14,209 nucleotides of DNA from Planctomycetia bacterium (GCA_022616395.1 JAKEEV010000342.1:1-14209); one strand, 5' to 3'; counted from the first letter of the stretch, positions 1 through 6,324 are shown. Notes: generated from the sequence alone by a model not told the origin. Numbers and translations are program-made.

Positions 1-774
1 TTCCAGAAGTTCCAGACTGCCTGCGCGAACTTTGTTGGCTTCCGCAAGATCGACGACCAGAAATACACCGAGACGCTCAAGCAACTCGCCGACGCCAACG
101 CGAAGACCAAGCTCTCGGCCGCGTGCGAGAAGTTCTGCGATGAACTCATCAAGGCGTTTCCCAAGATGGGAGATGCGTATTACTACCGCGCACACGTTCG
201 CCAGCATCTGGGAAACACCGACGGAGCGAAAACCGACTACGAACAGGCGATCAAGCTCGGCACGAACTTCCCGAACGAAGCTCGCGCGGGAATTGCCGGT
301 TCGGCGAGCGGAGGGCGTCAGCCCTCCGCGTCTTCGGCCAGTAATCTCGCGTCTCAGGTGGTGGCGAAGGGCGTGTTCGCGGGGAAAGCACCTGCGGGTG
401 TGTCTGTCGGAGCCTGGCAAGGGGTTCTTCAACGACGAGGACCGGAAGAGTTGCGCCAGAAGATGCTCGCGGCGTACGGCGGGAAGTGCGTCATCAGCGG
501 AGCAGACGCGCAGGACGCGCTCGAAGTGACTCTGATCGACCTCGACGGGAAAGCCGAACCTACCAACGCTCTGTTGCTTCGAGCCGATTTACGCACGCTG
601 TTTGAGTTGAACCTGCTGCGAGTGCATCCCAAAACACGAAAAGTGTTCCTGGCCGACGGTGTTCAAAACGGAACTTACGCCCGCTTCTGGGCACGCGCAC
701 TCCGCCCACCCGAAAACAAGAAAGACGCCCCCAACTACGAAGCGCTCACCAAACGATGGGAAAGTGCGAAGTAA
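1..774 (+). CDS. TPR protein with C-terminal degenerate HNH-like domain (5' end missing)
   Basis: The frame is open from the first base and ends at TAA 772-774, giving 257 visible residues; the start lies outside the window. Residues about 40-98 hold helical TPR-like sequence (DAYYYRAHVRQHLGNTDGA, then a DYEQAIKLG helix). A low-complexity Ser/Ala/Gly linker follows, part of it encoded by a palindrome at 308-329. From about residue 147 to the end the sequence resembles the HNH_2-type endonuclease domain: YGGKCVISGADAQDALE, then NALLLRADLRTLFEL, then a VHPKTRKV strand. In that family, as I recall it, the first motif reads ALEAAHI and the second NGLLLRADLHTLFDL. Here the first His is Leu178 and the second His is Arg198, while Asn189 remains. 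Inference: the fold is kept for binding or structure and nuclease activity is lost. What precedes the TPR (for example a kinase domain) cannot be seen. Confidence 0.72.
   Translation, partial: FQKFQTACANFVGFRKIDDQKYTETLKQLADANAKTKLSAACEKFCDELIKAFPKMGDAYYYRAHVRQHLGNTDGAKTDYEQAIKLGTNFPNEARAGIAGSASGGRQPSASSASNLASQVVAKGVFAGKAPAGVSVGAWQGVLQRRGPEELRQKMLAAYGGKCVISGADAQDALEVTLIDLDGKAEPTNALLLRADLRTLFELNLLRVHPKTRKVFLADGVQNGTYARFWARALRPPENKKDAPNYEALTKRWESAK
308..329. repeat. Palindromic hairpin inside a coding linker
   Basis: Two perfect 9-bp arms, GCGGAGGGC at 308-316 and GCCCTCCGC at 321-329, flank a GTCA loop. The element lies in frame between the TPR and HNH-like parts and encodes the SGGRQPSA stretch. 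It has the same general shape (short GC arms, tiny loop) as the intergenic hairpins elsewhere in the window, so it may be a repeat that became part of a protein linker. Confidence 0.7.
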
Positions 775-804
775 CGATCCCACTCCCCGAACCGAGGTCT
801 CACC

Positions 805-1374
805 ATGCGTGTCCTCTCCTCCGTGCTGATCGCGTTCGCAACGTGCGCGATTGTCTCCGCGGCCGATGACTTCAAGCCCGAACCGGGCTTCAAACTCATC
901 TTCAACGGCAAGAACCTCGATGGCTGGCAGACGAAAGCCTCCAAGAAGAACGAGAAGCCCGAATCGCTCGAAGGAAAGACAGAGGCGTTCGGAAAGCGCT
1001 TCGTGGTGAAGGATGGCGAGTTGGTGGTGGACTACAAGGTGAAGGGTGACAGATACATCGAAACCGTTCACCAGTACAGCGGCGATTTCACTATCCGCTT
1101 CGACTTCAAGCCGGGCGAGGGATGCAATAACGACTTGCTTCTGCTCGGCACCAAGTTCGACATCCGGGCCGGAGAAAAAGGCGGACTCAAGGGCGTGAAG
1201 GTCGGCGAGTGGAACAAGATGGAAATCGTCGTGAAGGGCGGCTCGGCGGATTTCAATGTGAATGGCGCGAAGGCCGCGACTCAGAAAACCAAAGGCAACA
1301 AGGGGCCGTTCATCATCCGAGCCGAGTACGAGCCGATCACGTTCAAAAACATTCGAGCAAGCGACGGAAAATAA
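805..1374 (+). CDS. Secreted DUF1080 / 3-keto-disaccharide hydrolase-like protein
   Basis: A 189-residue protein. Residues 1-19 form a Sec signal peptide (hydrophobic LSSVLIAFATCAIV, then VSA-ADD as a type I cleavage site near residue 19/20). The mature part opens with PGFKLIFNGKNLDGWQTK, the hallmark start of the DUF1080 family (concanavalin-like sandwich, Pfam 3-keto-disaccharide hydrolase), continues with a DFTIRFDFK strand and a GEWNKMEIVVKGG strand, and ends with ITFKNIRAS, matching the usual closing strand. Length is normal for a single-domain member. The start is preceded by GAGGT seven bases upstream. Many planctomycete members are uncharacterised; a periplasmic sugar-related role is inference. 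It lies 30 bp after the TPR/HNH gene on the same strand and may share its transcript. Confidence 0.88.
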   Translation: MRVLSSVLIAFATCAIVSAADDFKPEPGFKLIFNGKNLDGWQTKASKKNEKPESLEGKTEAFGKRFVVKDGELVVDYKVKGDRYIETVHQYSGDFTIRFDFKPGEGCNNDLLLLGTKFDIRAGEKGGLKGVKVGEWNKMEIVVKGGSADFNVNGAKAATQKTKGNKGPFIIRAEYEPITFKNIRASDGK

Positions 1375-1387
1375 AGAGTAGCCGCAC

Positions 1388-1581
1388 GATCAACGCAGAC
1401 AAACGCACGATCAAAGCAGAAGAGAATGGCCACAAAAAAGCACAAAGGGCACACAATAGAAGACAAGAATCGAGAATCTGAACTCGATCTGTTGCCTTTC
1501 TTCTCTGTATTCTTTTTCTGCTGTTTGTGCTTTTTTGTGGCCATTCTGTCTTTTCTGAATCGTGTCCTATCTGCGTTCATC
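1388..1581. repeat. Large inverted-repeat element between DUF1080 and phosphoesterase genes
   Basis: A perfect 24-bp arm at 1423-1446 (core GGCCACAAAAAAGCACAAA) pairs with 1524-1547 around a 77-bp centre. Complementarity continues outward imperfectly, to about 1388 on the left and 1581 on the right, so the arms reach about 45 bp. The left arm overlaps a direct repeat, GCACGATCAANGCAGA, at 1384-1399 and 1405-1420 (15 of 16 identical). Its base composition is AT-rich against GC-rich neighbours. It fills the whole gap between stop codon 1374 and the next start, and looks like a non-autonomous mobile or MITE-like repeat. No coding capacity is supported. Confidence 0.8.
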
Positions 1582-1596
1582 ATGCGGCTAAATCCC

Positions 1597-1600
1597 GGAG
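1597..1600 (+). promoter_or_regulatory. Ribosome binding site that sets the phosphoesterase start
   Basis: GGAG at 1597-1600 lies five bases before ATG 1606. It supports that start over the upstream in-frame ATGs at 1582 and 1426, which lie at the edge of or within the inverted repeat. Confidence 0.55.
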
Positions 1601-1605
1601 CAACT

Positions 1606-2250
1606 ATGCAATTCTGGTTCACGGCGGATACGCACTTCGGTCACGGCAACATCATCAAGTATTGTCAGCGACCGTTCCTCTCCTCACGCGAACGCGACAT
1701 CATCCGCAACGATCCGCGTGCAAAGCTCCGGCTCTCCGATGAGACCGTTACTCGACATGACGAAGCTCTCCTGGAGGCGATTAACTCGCGTGTCGCGGAG
1801 GATGACTACCTCTGGATTCTGGGCGACTTCTGTTGGGGAGGACTGACCGAGGCTCGTTATTATCGCGACCGGATTCGCTGCAAGAACGTGTCATTGGTGT
1901 GGGGGAATCACGACCGCTGGGAAATCGCTCCGGTGTTCACCGAGACGACCGAACAGCGGATGATTCGCGTCGAGGGGCAGGAGATCTGGTTGAATCACTA
2001 TCCGATGAGAAGCTGGAACAAGGCATTTCACGGAAGCTGGCACTTCTACGGTCACGTTCACGGCCGATTACAGCGCGAAGACGAGCGTAACCCCGCGATG
2101 CTGGTGAAGGACCTGGGCGTGGACGCGTGCGATTACCGCCCGTGGAGCTTCTCGGAGCTGGCTGACTACATGGCTCCGCGACTCGAAGCCTTTAATAAGC
2201 ACAAGTCCGCGTTCAGCGCCGGTCAGGACGACGGCTCCATGCCGCTGTGA
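1606..2250 (+). CDS. Calcineurin-like metallophosphoesterase
   Basis: A 214-residue cytoplasmic protein of the binuclear-metal phosphoesterase superfamily. All signature motifs are present in order: DTHFGH (Asp8, His10, His13), GDF (Asp74), GNHD (100-103), an isolated NHYP His131, and GHVHG (His150, His152). The TADTHFGHGNIIKYCQRPF opening matches the small single-domain group often annotated as predicted phosphoesterase (COG4186 type). Substrate is unknown; phosphodiesters or nucleotides are typical of the superfamily. The frame stays open back to 1426, but that extension is translated repeat DNA (MATKKHKGHT, then a Phe/Cys/Leu run resembling a false membrane helix). The start at 1606 makes the protein begin directly at the first beta strand and has GGAG upstream. 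Confidence 0.9.
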   Translation: MQFWFTADTHFGHGNIIKYCQRPFLSSRERDIIRNDPRAKLRLSDETVTRHDEALLEAINSRVAEDDYLWILGDFCWGGLTEARYYRDRIRCKNVSLVWGNHDRWEIAPVFTETTEQRMIRVEGQEIWLNHYPMRSWNKAFHGSWHFYGHVHGRLQREDERNPAMLVKDLGVDACDYRPWSFSELADYMAPRLEAFNKHKSAFSAGQDDGSMPL

Positions 2251-2265
2251 CGCGGCGAAACAATC

Positions 2266-2297
2266 TTGACACTTCTACTCGCGTCGCCTGGTAGACT
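2266..2297 (+). promoter_or_regulatory. Possible promoter for the lipoprotein gene
   Basis: TTGACA at 2266-2271 is a perfect -35 hexamer. The nearest -10-like hexamer, TAGACT at 2292-2297, sits at a long 20-bp spacing, so the assignment is weak. The pair TTGACAC plus TGGTAGA recurs before the glycosyltransferase gene at 7432-7459. Confidence 0.4.
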
Positions 2298-2337
2298 CGG
2301 TGAGGTGCCTCTGGCGCCCTCTCGAAGAGGTTCAATC

Positions 2338-2931
2338 ATGTCACCGCGATTGTTGATGCTCCTCTCAATCACCCTGTTCGCTGGCTGCGTGCCGGTCACG
2401 CAACCGGTCAGCGACATCGAGAAGTCCGAGCCAGACAAGGCGCTTGTCGGGAAGTGGATCGACAAGCTCGATCCCAAGCGAACCATCACGATTGATGTGC
2501 CCAATGTCAAAGGCAACCCGAAAGGGTTGATGCGCGCGGTTCAGAATGACGCGGGCGATGACCCCGAACAGATCCTGTGGTTCTACACCAGTACCATCGG
2601 CAAACACACCTACGCGAACATCGTCCTCAACCCAAAGGAAGGGCTGAAGTCGCCGCCATTCCACAAGCAAGGCGAGTTCGAGAAGTGGAAGAAGACACCC
2701 ACCAAGCGGTACTTCATCTTCCGCCTGACAATCGAGAAAGACGCGCTTACCGTCGATGGCGGAGACAAATTCACGTTCAACAAACTCATGGACGCGGAGA
2801 AATTCGCGGAAACCGATAGCGGTTGTTACCAGACGCCCGCCGGATGGCTTGCGAAGTATCTGGAGAAGAACGGACCAGACAAGATCTTCGATCGAGGCAA
2901 CACCCAGGAGTTCACACGCGCGAAAAAGTAG
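2338..2931 (+). CDS. Uncharacterised lipoprotein
   Basis: A 197-residue protein with a clear lipoprotein signal: MSPRLLMLL, a hydrophobic core, then lipobox LFAGC with Cys17 as the lipidation site, followed by VPVTQP. The mature domain begins LVGKWIDKLDPKRTITIDV, a pattern common in small lipocalin-like or TIGR03067-like planctomycete proteins, and ends at TAG 2929-2931. I do not recognise a specific family. An in-frame ATG at 2266 exists, but it would add 24 residues before the signal peptide and overlap the TTGACA box; AGAGG at 2326-2330 supports 2338. The gene converges on the oxidoreductase gene, and a palindrome begins inside its stop codon. Confidence 0.8.
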   Translation: MSPRLLMLLSITLFAGCVPVTQPVSDIEKSEPDKALVGKWIDKLDPKRTITIDVPNVKGNPKGLMRAVQNDAGDDPEQILWFYTSTIGKHTYANIVLNPKEGLKSPPFHKQGEFEKWKKTPTKRYFIFRLTIEKDALTVDGGDKFTFNKLMDAEKFAETDSGCYQTPAGWLAKYLEKNGPDKIFDRGNTQEFTRAKK

Positions 2932-2983
2932 GACAGGCATCTTGCCTGTCATGCGAACGAGACAGGCAAGATGCCTGTCCTAC
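2928..2983. terminator. Nested palindrome between convergent genes, likely bidirectional terminator
   Basis: Perfect 23-bp arms at 2928-2950 and 2961-2983 enclose a 10-base loop. Each arm is itself a hairpin of the form GTAGG, ACAGGCA, TCT, TGCCTGT, C. The left arm starts inside the TAG stop of the lipoprotein gene (2929-2931), and the right arm ends eight bases before the oxidoreductase stop at 2992. There is no long T-run on either side. The position suggests transcript end protection or termination for both genes; the sequence also looks like an interspersed repeat. Confidence 0.72.
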
Positions 2984-2991
2984 TCCGGCGC

Positions 2992-4092
2992 TCACGCGGC
3001 TTCGTCGCGGGCGATTTTCACGGGCGCGAAGAGCCAGCCAACCGGCTGAGGAACGGACTTCGGACCGTGTGGACCGTTCCCGTTGCCTTCCCACGGGTGT
3101 TCGCGAAGAGCCAATAGCACGCGCTCAGCCAACTCCAGCGCGTCTCGACCATCCGTTCCGCTCACGCGAGGCTTCTCACCGGTTCGCACACAGTGGATGA
3201 AGTGCTTCAACTCCGCCGTCAACTGGTCGAACTTCCGGTCGCTATCGAGATTGAGCACCTGTAAGTATCTGCCAAAGACCTCGTCCTTGAGGCGCGCTTT
3301 TGTCTCCGCGTCCATCTCGTCGACGCGAAGGCCGAACTGTCTCACTTCTTCGCTCTGCTGAACCAGCGTGAGCTTGCGCGTCACGAAGTCGATCCCCGCG
3401 TAGCCTTCGGGTGCCCACACGCGCAGTCTGCGCTTCGGGTGTCTCGTAATCCGACTGGCTGTGACGTGAGCCACGCAACCGTTGGCGAACTCCAGTCGCG
3501 CGTTGACCATGTCTTCGTGTCCGCCGAAGACCGAGGCACCGACCGCGGCGACTCGCGTCACTGGCCCGCCCACAAGAGCCAGAAGTAAATCGAGATCGTG
3601 AATCATCAAGTCGAGGACCGCTCCGATGTCCACCGACCGACCAGTGAACGGCCCGTGTCTCTCGGCCTCAACGAACTTCGGGCGAATGGGTCGCTTCGCC
3701 AGCTCCTCGAAGGCTGGATTGAATCGCTCAATGTGCCCGACTTGGAGCGCCACGTTCGCACTTGCTGCCAGAGCGATCAACTCATCAGCTTCCGCAACCG
3801 TGCGGCAGATCGGTTTTTCAACGAGAACCGGAACGCCCGCCCGCAAGAACGCGGACGCCACCGCGTGATGATGAATTGTCGGCGTCACCACACTGACCGC
3901 GTCTACCTGGCCGAGGAGCGGCTCGAAATGTTCGTAGGGGGGGGTGTTGAGCTTGGTCGCGATGATGCGAGCTTGTTCTGGATTGGAGTCCACAACGCCA
4001 ACCAGTTCCACCTCCGGCAAACCGGAGAGAATACGGGCGTGATGTTGACCCAGGTGCCCAACGCCAATCACCGCCATCCGCAAGCGAGTCAT
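2992..4092 (-). CDS. Gfo/Idh/MocA oxidoreductase, possibly UDP-GlcNAc 3-dehydrogenase (GnnA-like)
   Basis: A 366-residue NAD(P)-dependent sugar oxidoreductase. The N-terminal Rossmann fold shows GVGHLG (10-15) and VVD at the end of strand 2. The conserved EKP (92-94) follows, then GHIERFNP (119-126), and DLMIHDLDLL (161-170) carries the family's conserved Asp/His region. The GHIERFNP and MIHDLD signatures match the Gfo/Idh subgroup found beside lipid A genes, whose characterised member GnnA oxidises the 3-OH of UDP-GlcNAc before transamination. It follows lpxC on the same strand with a 56-bp gap, which supports a lipid A role, but no GnnB aminotransferase is visible. The frame extends upstream to 4131 through a 15-bp tandem repeat; the start at 4092 places the Rossmann motif at the usual distance. 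An eight-C run encodes Thr50-Pro52. Confidence 0.85.
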   Translation of the reverse strand: MTRLRMAVIGVGHLGQHHARILSGLPEVELVGVVDSNPEQARIIATKLNTPPYEHFEPLLGQVDAVSVVTPTIHHHAVASAFLRAGVPVLVEKPICRTVAEADELIALAASANVALQVGHIERFNPAFEELAKRPIRPKFVEAERHGPFTGRSVDIGAVLDLMIHDLDLLLALVGGPVTRVAAVGASVFGGHEDMVNARLEFANGCVAHVTASRITRHPKRRLRVWAPEGYAGIDFVTRKLTLVQQSEEVRQFGLRVDEMDAETKARLKDEVFGRYLQVLNLDSDRKFDQLTAELKHFIHCVRTGEKPRVSGTDGRDALELAERVLLALREHPWEGNGNGPHGPKSVPQPVGWLFAPVKIARDEAA

Positions 4093-4105
4093 GAATTCCC
4101 CAGTC

Positions 4106-4150
4106 TCACGTCGCAAGTCATCACGTCGCAAGTCTTCAAGTCGCAGACTC
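4106..4150. repeat. Three tandem 15-bp repeats between lpxC and the oxidoreductase gene
   Basis: TCACGTCGCAAGTCA (4106-4120), TCACGTCGCAAGTCT (4121-4135) and the diverged TCAAGTCGCAGACTC (4136-4150) are head to tail. They fill nearly all of the gap between the two genes, and their translation accounts for the spurious RRDDLRRE extension of the oxidoreductase. Confidence 0.75.
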
Positions 4151-5063
4151 AGGCCGCTTGCAGAGCGGAGAGCCGACTTGATGGCTGGACGATTTGATGA
4201 CTTGATGACTCGGCGGCCTCGGCCGCCAGGGTGCGTGCCAGTTCCACATTCAGCGCATGACCCGACCGATACGCGACCACATGACCGGCGATGTCGAAGC
4301 CACAGAGGGCCAGATCGCCAATGAGATCGAGAATCTTGTGTCGGGCCGGCTCATCAGCGAATCTCAGCGCGTTGTCGATCGGTCCTCGCGCGCCAAACAC
4401 AAGCAAATCGGAGGCGCTGAGGTGCTGACCGACTCCCTGCGCTCTGAGTGTCTGAGCTTCGCTCTGCGTCAGAAACGTCCGGCAGCAAGCGAGGTCATGG
4501 ATGAACGACGCGGGACACACCGAGACAGTGTGCGTTTGCGGCGGAATCGGAGCGTTCAGACCGTAGTCGAGCCGGTAGCTCACGCGCAGTTCGCGCCCCT
4601 CAATCGGATGTAACGCGAGTGTCGAACCGGGAGCGCGCACCACGATCGGCGAATCCACCGCCAACACCGCTCGACGAGCCGGCTGGTTGATAACACCAGC
4701 ACGGCAAAGTGCCGAAACGAACTCACCGGCGGAACCATCCAGACCGGGCGGCTCGGCGGCATCGAGTTCCACGGTGCAGTTATCAATGCGAAGGCCAGCG
4801 AGCGAGGCAAGAACGTGTTCGACAAGAGTGATTGTCGCGGGCGGAGCGCCGAGCGTTGTCCGGCGCTGGGTTCCGCTGACGCAATCGAGGTGTGCCGGCA
4901 CTGTCGGAGTACCGGCAAGATCGACCCGACGAAAACAAATCCCCGCATCGACGGCAGCCGGCTGAAAGCGAATCTCCACCCGCGCGCCGGTCACGAAACC
5001 AACGCCGGTCACCACCGCGGGCGCTGAGAGTGTTCGTTGGTAGCGATAGCCGATGACGCGCAC
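4149..5063 (-). CDS. lpxC: UDP-3-O-acyl-N-acetylglucosamine deacetylase
   Basis: The zinc-dependent committed step of lipid A synthesis, acting in the cytoplasm. With the GTG start at 5063 the protein has 304 residues, the usual LpxC length. Key residues by comparison with E. coli LpxC: VEH at 81-83 (Glu82, zinc ligand His83), RHKILDLIGDL at 241-251 (zinc ligands His242 and Asp246, Asp250), and SGHALN with His269. PGLDGSAGEF (106-115) and CRTF (194-197) are also conserved. The GLHTG loop of E. coli is GFVTG here, so its His is Val24. An upstream ATG at 5198 is in frame, but the extra 45 residues are translated repeat DNA (FRIPHSEF). GTG 5063 has GGGAAGG eight bases upstream. It lies between ompH and the oxidoreductase gene on the same strand. 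Confidence 0.93.
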   Translation of the reverse strand: MRVIGYRYQRTLSAPAVVTGVGFVTGARVEIRFQPAAVDAGICFRRVDLAGTPTVPAHLDCVSGTQRRTTLGAPPATITLVEHVLASLAGLRIDNCTVELDAAEPPGLDGSAGEFVSALCRAGVINQPARRAVLAVDSPIVVRAPGSTLALHPIEGRELRVSYRLDYGLNAPIPPQTHTVSVCPASFIHDLACCRTFLTQSEAQTLRAQGVGQHLSASDLLVFGARGPIDNALRFADEPARHKILDLIGDLALCGFDIAGHVVAYRSGHALNVELARTLAAEAAESSSHQIVQPSSRLSALQAA

Positions 5064-5071
5064 AATATCCG

Positions 5072-5078
5072 CCTTCCC
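5072..5078 (-). promoter_or_regulatory. Ribosome binding site supporting the lpxC GTG start
   Basis: On the minus strand GGGAAGG lies eight bases before GTG 5063. It favours this start over the ATG at 5198, which lies inside the repeat arm. Confidence 0.55.
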
Positions 5079-5103
5079 TGGCGTGTTGCGTTTGCTGTCC
5101 GAA

Positions 5104-5130
5104 GTAGGTGCCGCTTGCCGAGCGGCACTA
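5104..5130 (+). repeat. GTAGG-headed hairpin, copy A
   Basis: GTAGG (5104-5108), stem TGCCGCT (5109-5115), loop TGCCG (5116-5120), stem AGCGGCA (5121-5127), C (5128). The G5108-C5128 pair closes an 8-bp stem. It shares layout, head and loop with copy B at 5214-5238, but the stem sequence differs and remains paired. Confidence 0.75.
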
Positions 5131-5137
5131 GGAAATT

Positions 5138-5209
5138 CGGAATGCGGAATGCGGAATAAAAACCAAATACACGGTGTATGTTGCCTTTGATTCCGCATTC
5201 CGCATTCCG
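5138..5209. repeat. Inverted repeat made of CGGAATG heptamers
   Basis: The left arm 5138-5157 contains CGGAATG repeated almost three times. Its exact 20-bp reverse complement is at 5190-5209, around a 32-base centre. It lies in the ompH-lpxC gap (5064-5243), between the two GTAGG hairpins. The translated arm gives the false N-terminal residues IPHSEF in the lpxC frame. It is likely an interspersed repeat and may also shape the operon mRNA. Confidence 0.8.
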
Positions 5210-5213
5210 CAAA

Positions 5214-5238
5214 GCCCGCCTCGGCAAGGCGGGCCTAC
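5214..5238 (-). repeat. GTAGG-headed hairpin, copy B
   Basis: Read on the minus strand: GTAGG (5238-5234), stem CCCGCCT, loop TGCCG, stem AGGCGGG, C (5214). The geometry is identical to copy A, with a different but fully paired stem. It ends five bases before the ompH stop codon at 5244-5246. Confidence 0.75.
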
Positions 5239-5243
5239 CGAAA

Positions 5244-5978
5244 TCATGGCCGCGGAATCATCCCACCAGGAACCGGACCAGGAACCGGGCCTGGAGTAGG
5301 ACCAGGAGCCGGGCCAGGGGTTGGGCCAGGAGCCGGCGCGGGCGTTTCCGGCACCGGAGGAGCCGCGTACCACGCGTTGAGCGTCTTGACCACCACGCCG
5401 GTGATGTCCACATGAGGAGCAACATAGAACGGCTGAGCCGCGGGCGGCTTGAGCTTCAGTTCCTTGATGTACGGACTCTTCATCTCCTCCGCGGTCACCG
5501 CGTCGGGATAAGCGAAGACGATGTGATAGCCGTTCATCTCGGCCGTCTTGTCCACCACCATTTTGATCTTGTCGTAAAGGTCGGCGATGATGGCGCTGGC
5601 GTCGTCGTTGAGCAACTTGTTAATCCGGCGATCCTCGTCCTCGATCATCCGGCTCAGATCGACGAGCCGCTTGGTCTTGGCGTCCTTCTGCACGTCGTTG
5701 GGATTCGCCGTGAGGTCTTTCTGAATCCCCAGGTATTCCCCACGCCATTCCAAAAGCCGCTTCGACTCATCCGTGCGCTTCTTGTTGAGCACGTAAACCT
5801 GATACTTCGCCTGACCGAAGTCACGCATGACCGCGGCCATGTTGAACACAGCGATTGTCGGCCGCGTGGTCGGGGCCGGCGCGGGCGGTGCGCCCGGCTG
5901 AGCATTCGAGGTACTTGTCAGGTACACCATCGCGGCGAACCCGAGTACCGCCGACAGGAACATGAACGTGCGATTCAC
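5244..5978 (-). CDS. OmpH/Skp family periplasmic chaperone-like protein with Pro-Gly tail
   Basis: A 244-residue exported protein. Residues 1-26 form a signal sequence (NRTFMFLSAVLGFAAMVYL, cleavage near SNA-QP). IAVFNMAAVMRDFGQAK (42-58) corresponds to the OmpH opening strand and helix. A charged, probably coiled-coil region spans about 60-145, YHIVFAYP (151-158) follows, and HVDITGVVVKTLN (189-201) matches the family's closing DITdxVlkxLN. Family members hold unfolded outer-membrane proteins in the periplasm. Residues 208-235 are an unusual PAPGPTPG-type repeat, absent from classical Skp. The GTG start at 5978 is chosen because AGGAGGG lies seven bases upstream and the signal peptide begins there; the frame extends to 6224 without such support. 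It heads an operon with lpxC and the oxidoreductase gene. Confidence 0.85.
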   Translation of the reverse strand: MNRTFMFLSAVLGFAAMVYLTSTSNAQPGAPPAPAPTTRPTIAVFNMAAVMRDFGQAKYQVYVLNKKRTDESKRLLEWRGEYLGIQKDLTANPNDVQKDAKTKRLVDLSRMIEDEDRRINKLLNDDASAIIADLYDKIKMVVDKTAEMNGYHIVFAYPDAVTAEEMKSPYIKELKLKPPAAQPFYVAPHVDITGVVVKTLNAWYAAPPVPETPAPAPGPTPGPAPGPTPGPVPGPVPGGMIPRP

Positions 5979-5985
5979 TCCAAAA

Positions 5986-5992
5986 CCCTCCT
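5986..5992 (-). promoter_or_regulatory. Strong ribosome binding site of the ompH-like gene
   Basis: AGGAGGG on the minus strand lies seven bases before GTG 5978. It is the best Shine-Dalgarno sequence in the window and fixes the start. Confidence 0.75.
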
Positions 5993-6135
5993 CTGATTCG
6001 CTCCGGTTGCCGCGGGATTCCGGTCCCGGGAATTCAACACCGGCCCGCGATGCGGGCTGCGCGAGCGGTTGCGACTGGCGAAAATTCTCGCCGCTATTCG
6101 GTTCCGCCCCGTTCCCCTCGGTGCCGTGGCGAGCG

Positions 6136-6164
6136 TAGATAACCAAACACTCCGGGGCCGTCAA
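6136..6164 (-). promoter_or_regulatory. Candidate promoter of the ompH-lpxC-oxidoreductase operon
   Basis: On the minus strand TTGACG (6164-6159) and TATCTA (6141-6136) are 17 bp apart. The -10 is only a partial match. Transcription would start near 6129, leaving a leader of about 150 bases that contains a small GCCCGC-GAT-GCGGGC hairpin (6043-6057). Confidence 0.45.
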
Positions 6165-6295
6165 TGCGAACGCCCCACGTGTCCAGTGACAAACTGAGCA
6201 AGCGCCAAGAGCCTGCAAAGTCAACTCCAGACTGGATTTTCACCACCCCCGCGTCTGGACGCGGCAAGCAATCTCCCAACCAACCTCCTCCGGCC

Positions 6296-6324
6296 TTGAC
6301 GTGCGACCAAAGACGGAATAGTAT
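6296..6324 (+). promoter_or_regulatory. Candidate promoter ahead of the hairpin and 66-bp repeat region
   Basis: TTGACG (6296-6301) and TAGTAT (6319-6324) are separated by 17 bp. The predicted start near 6331 coincides with the first base of the hairpin pair described next. It would serve the lipoprotein gene at 6695 or an RNA encoded before it. Confidence 0.5.

Noticed and set aside
589..1071. 160-residue minus-strand frame over the TPR/HNH and DUF1080 genes
   Set aside because: It crosses two genes with recognisable domains and shows no domain of its own.
3598..4197. 199-residue plus-strand frame opposite the oxidoreductase gene
   Set aside because: It is antisense to a clear Rossmann-fold gene and has the composition of a complementary-frame shadow.
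5064..5198. 45-residue N-terminal extension of LpxC
   Set aside because: It is translated repeat DNA; the GTG at 5063 has a Shine-Dalgarno sequence and gives the normal LpxC length.
5979..6224. 82-residue N-terminal extension of the OmpH-like protein
   Set aside because: It would bury the signal peptide; AGGAGGG before GTG 5978 fixes the start.
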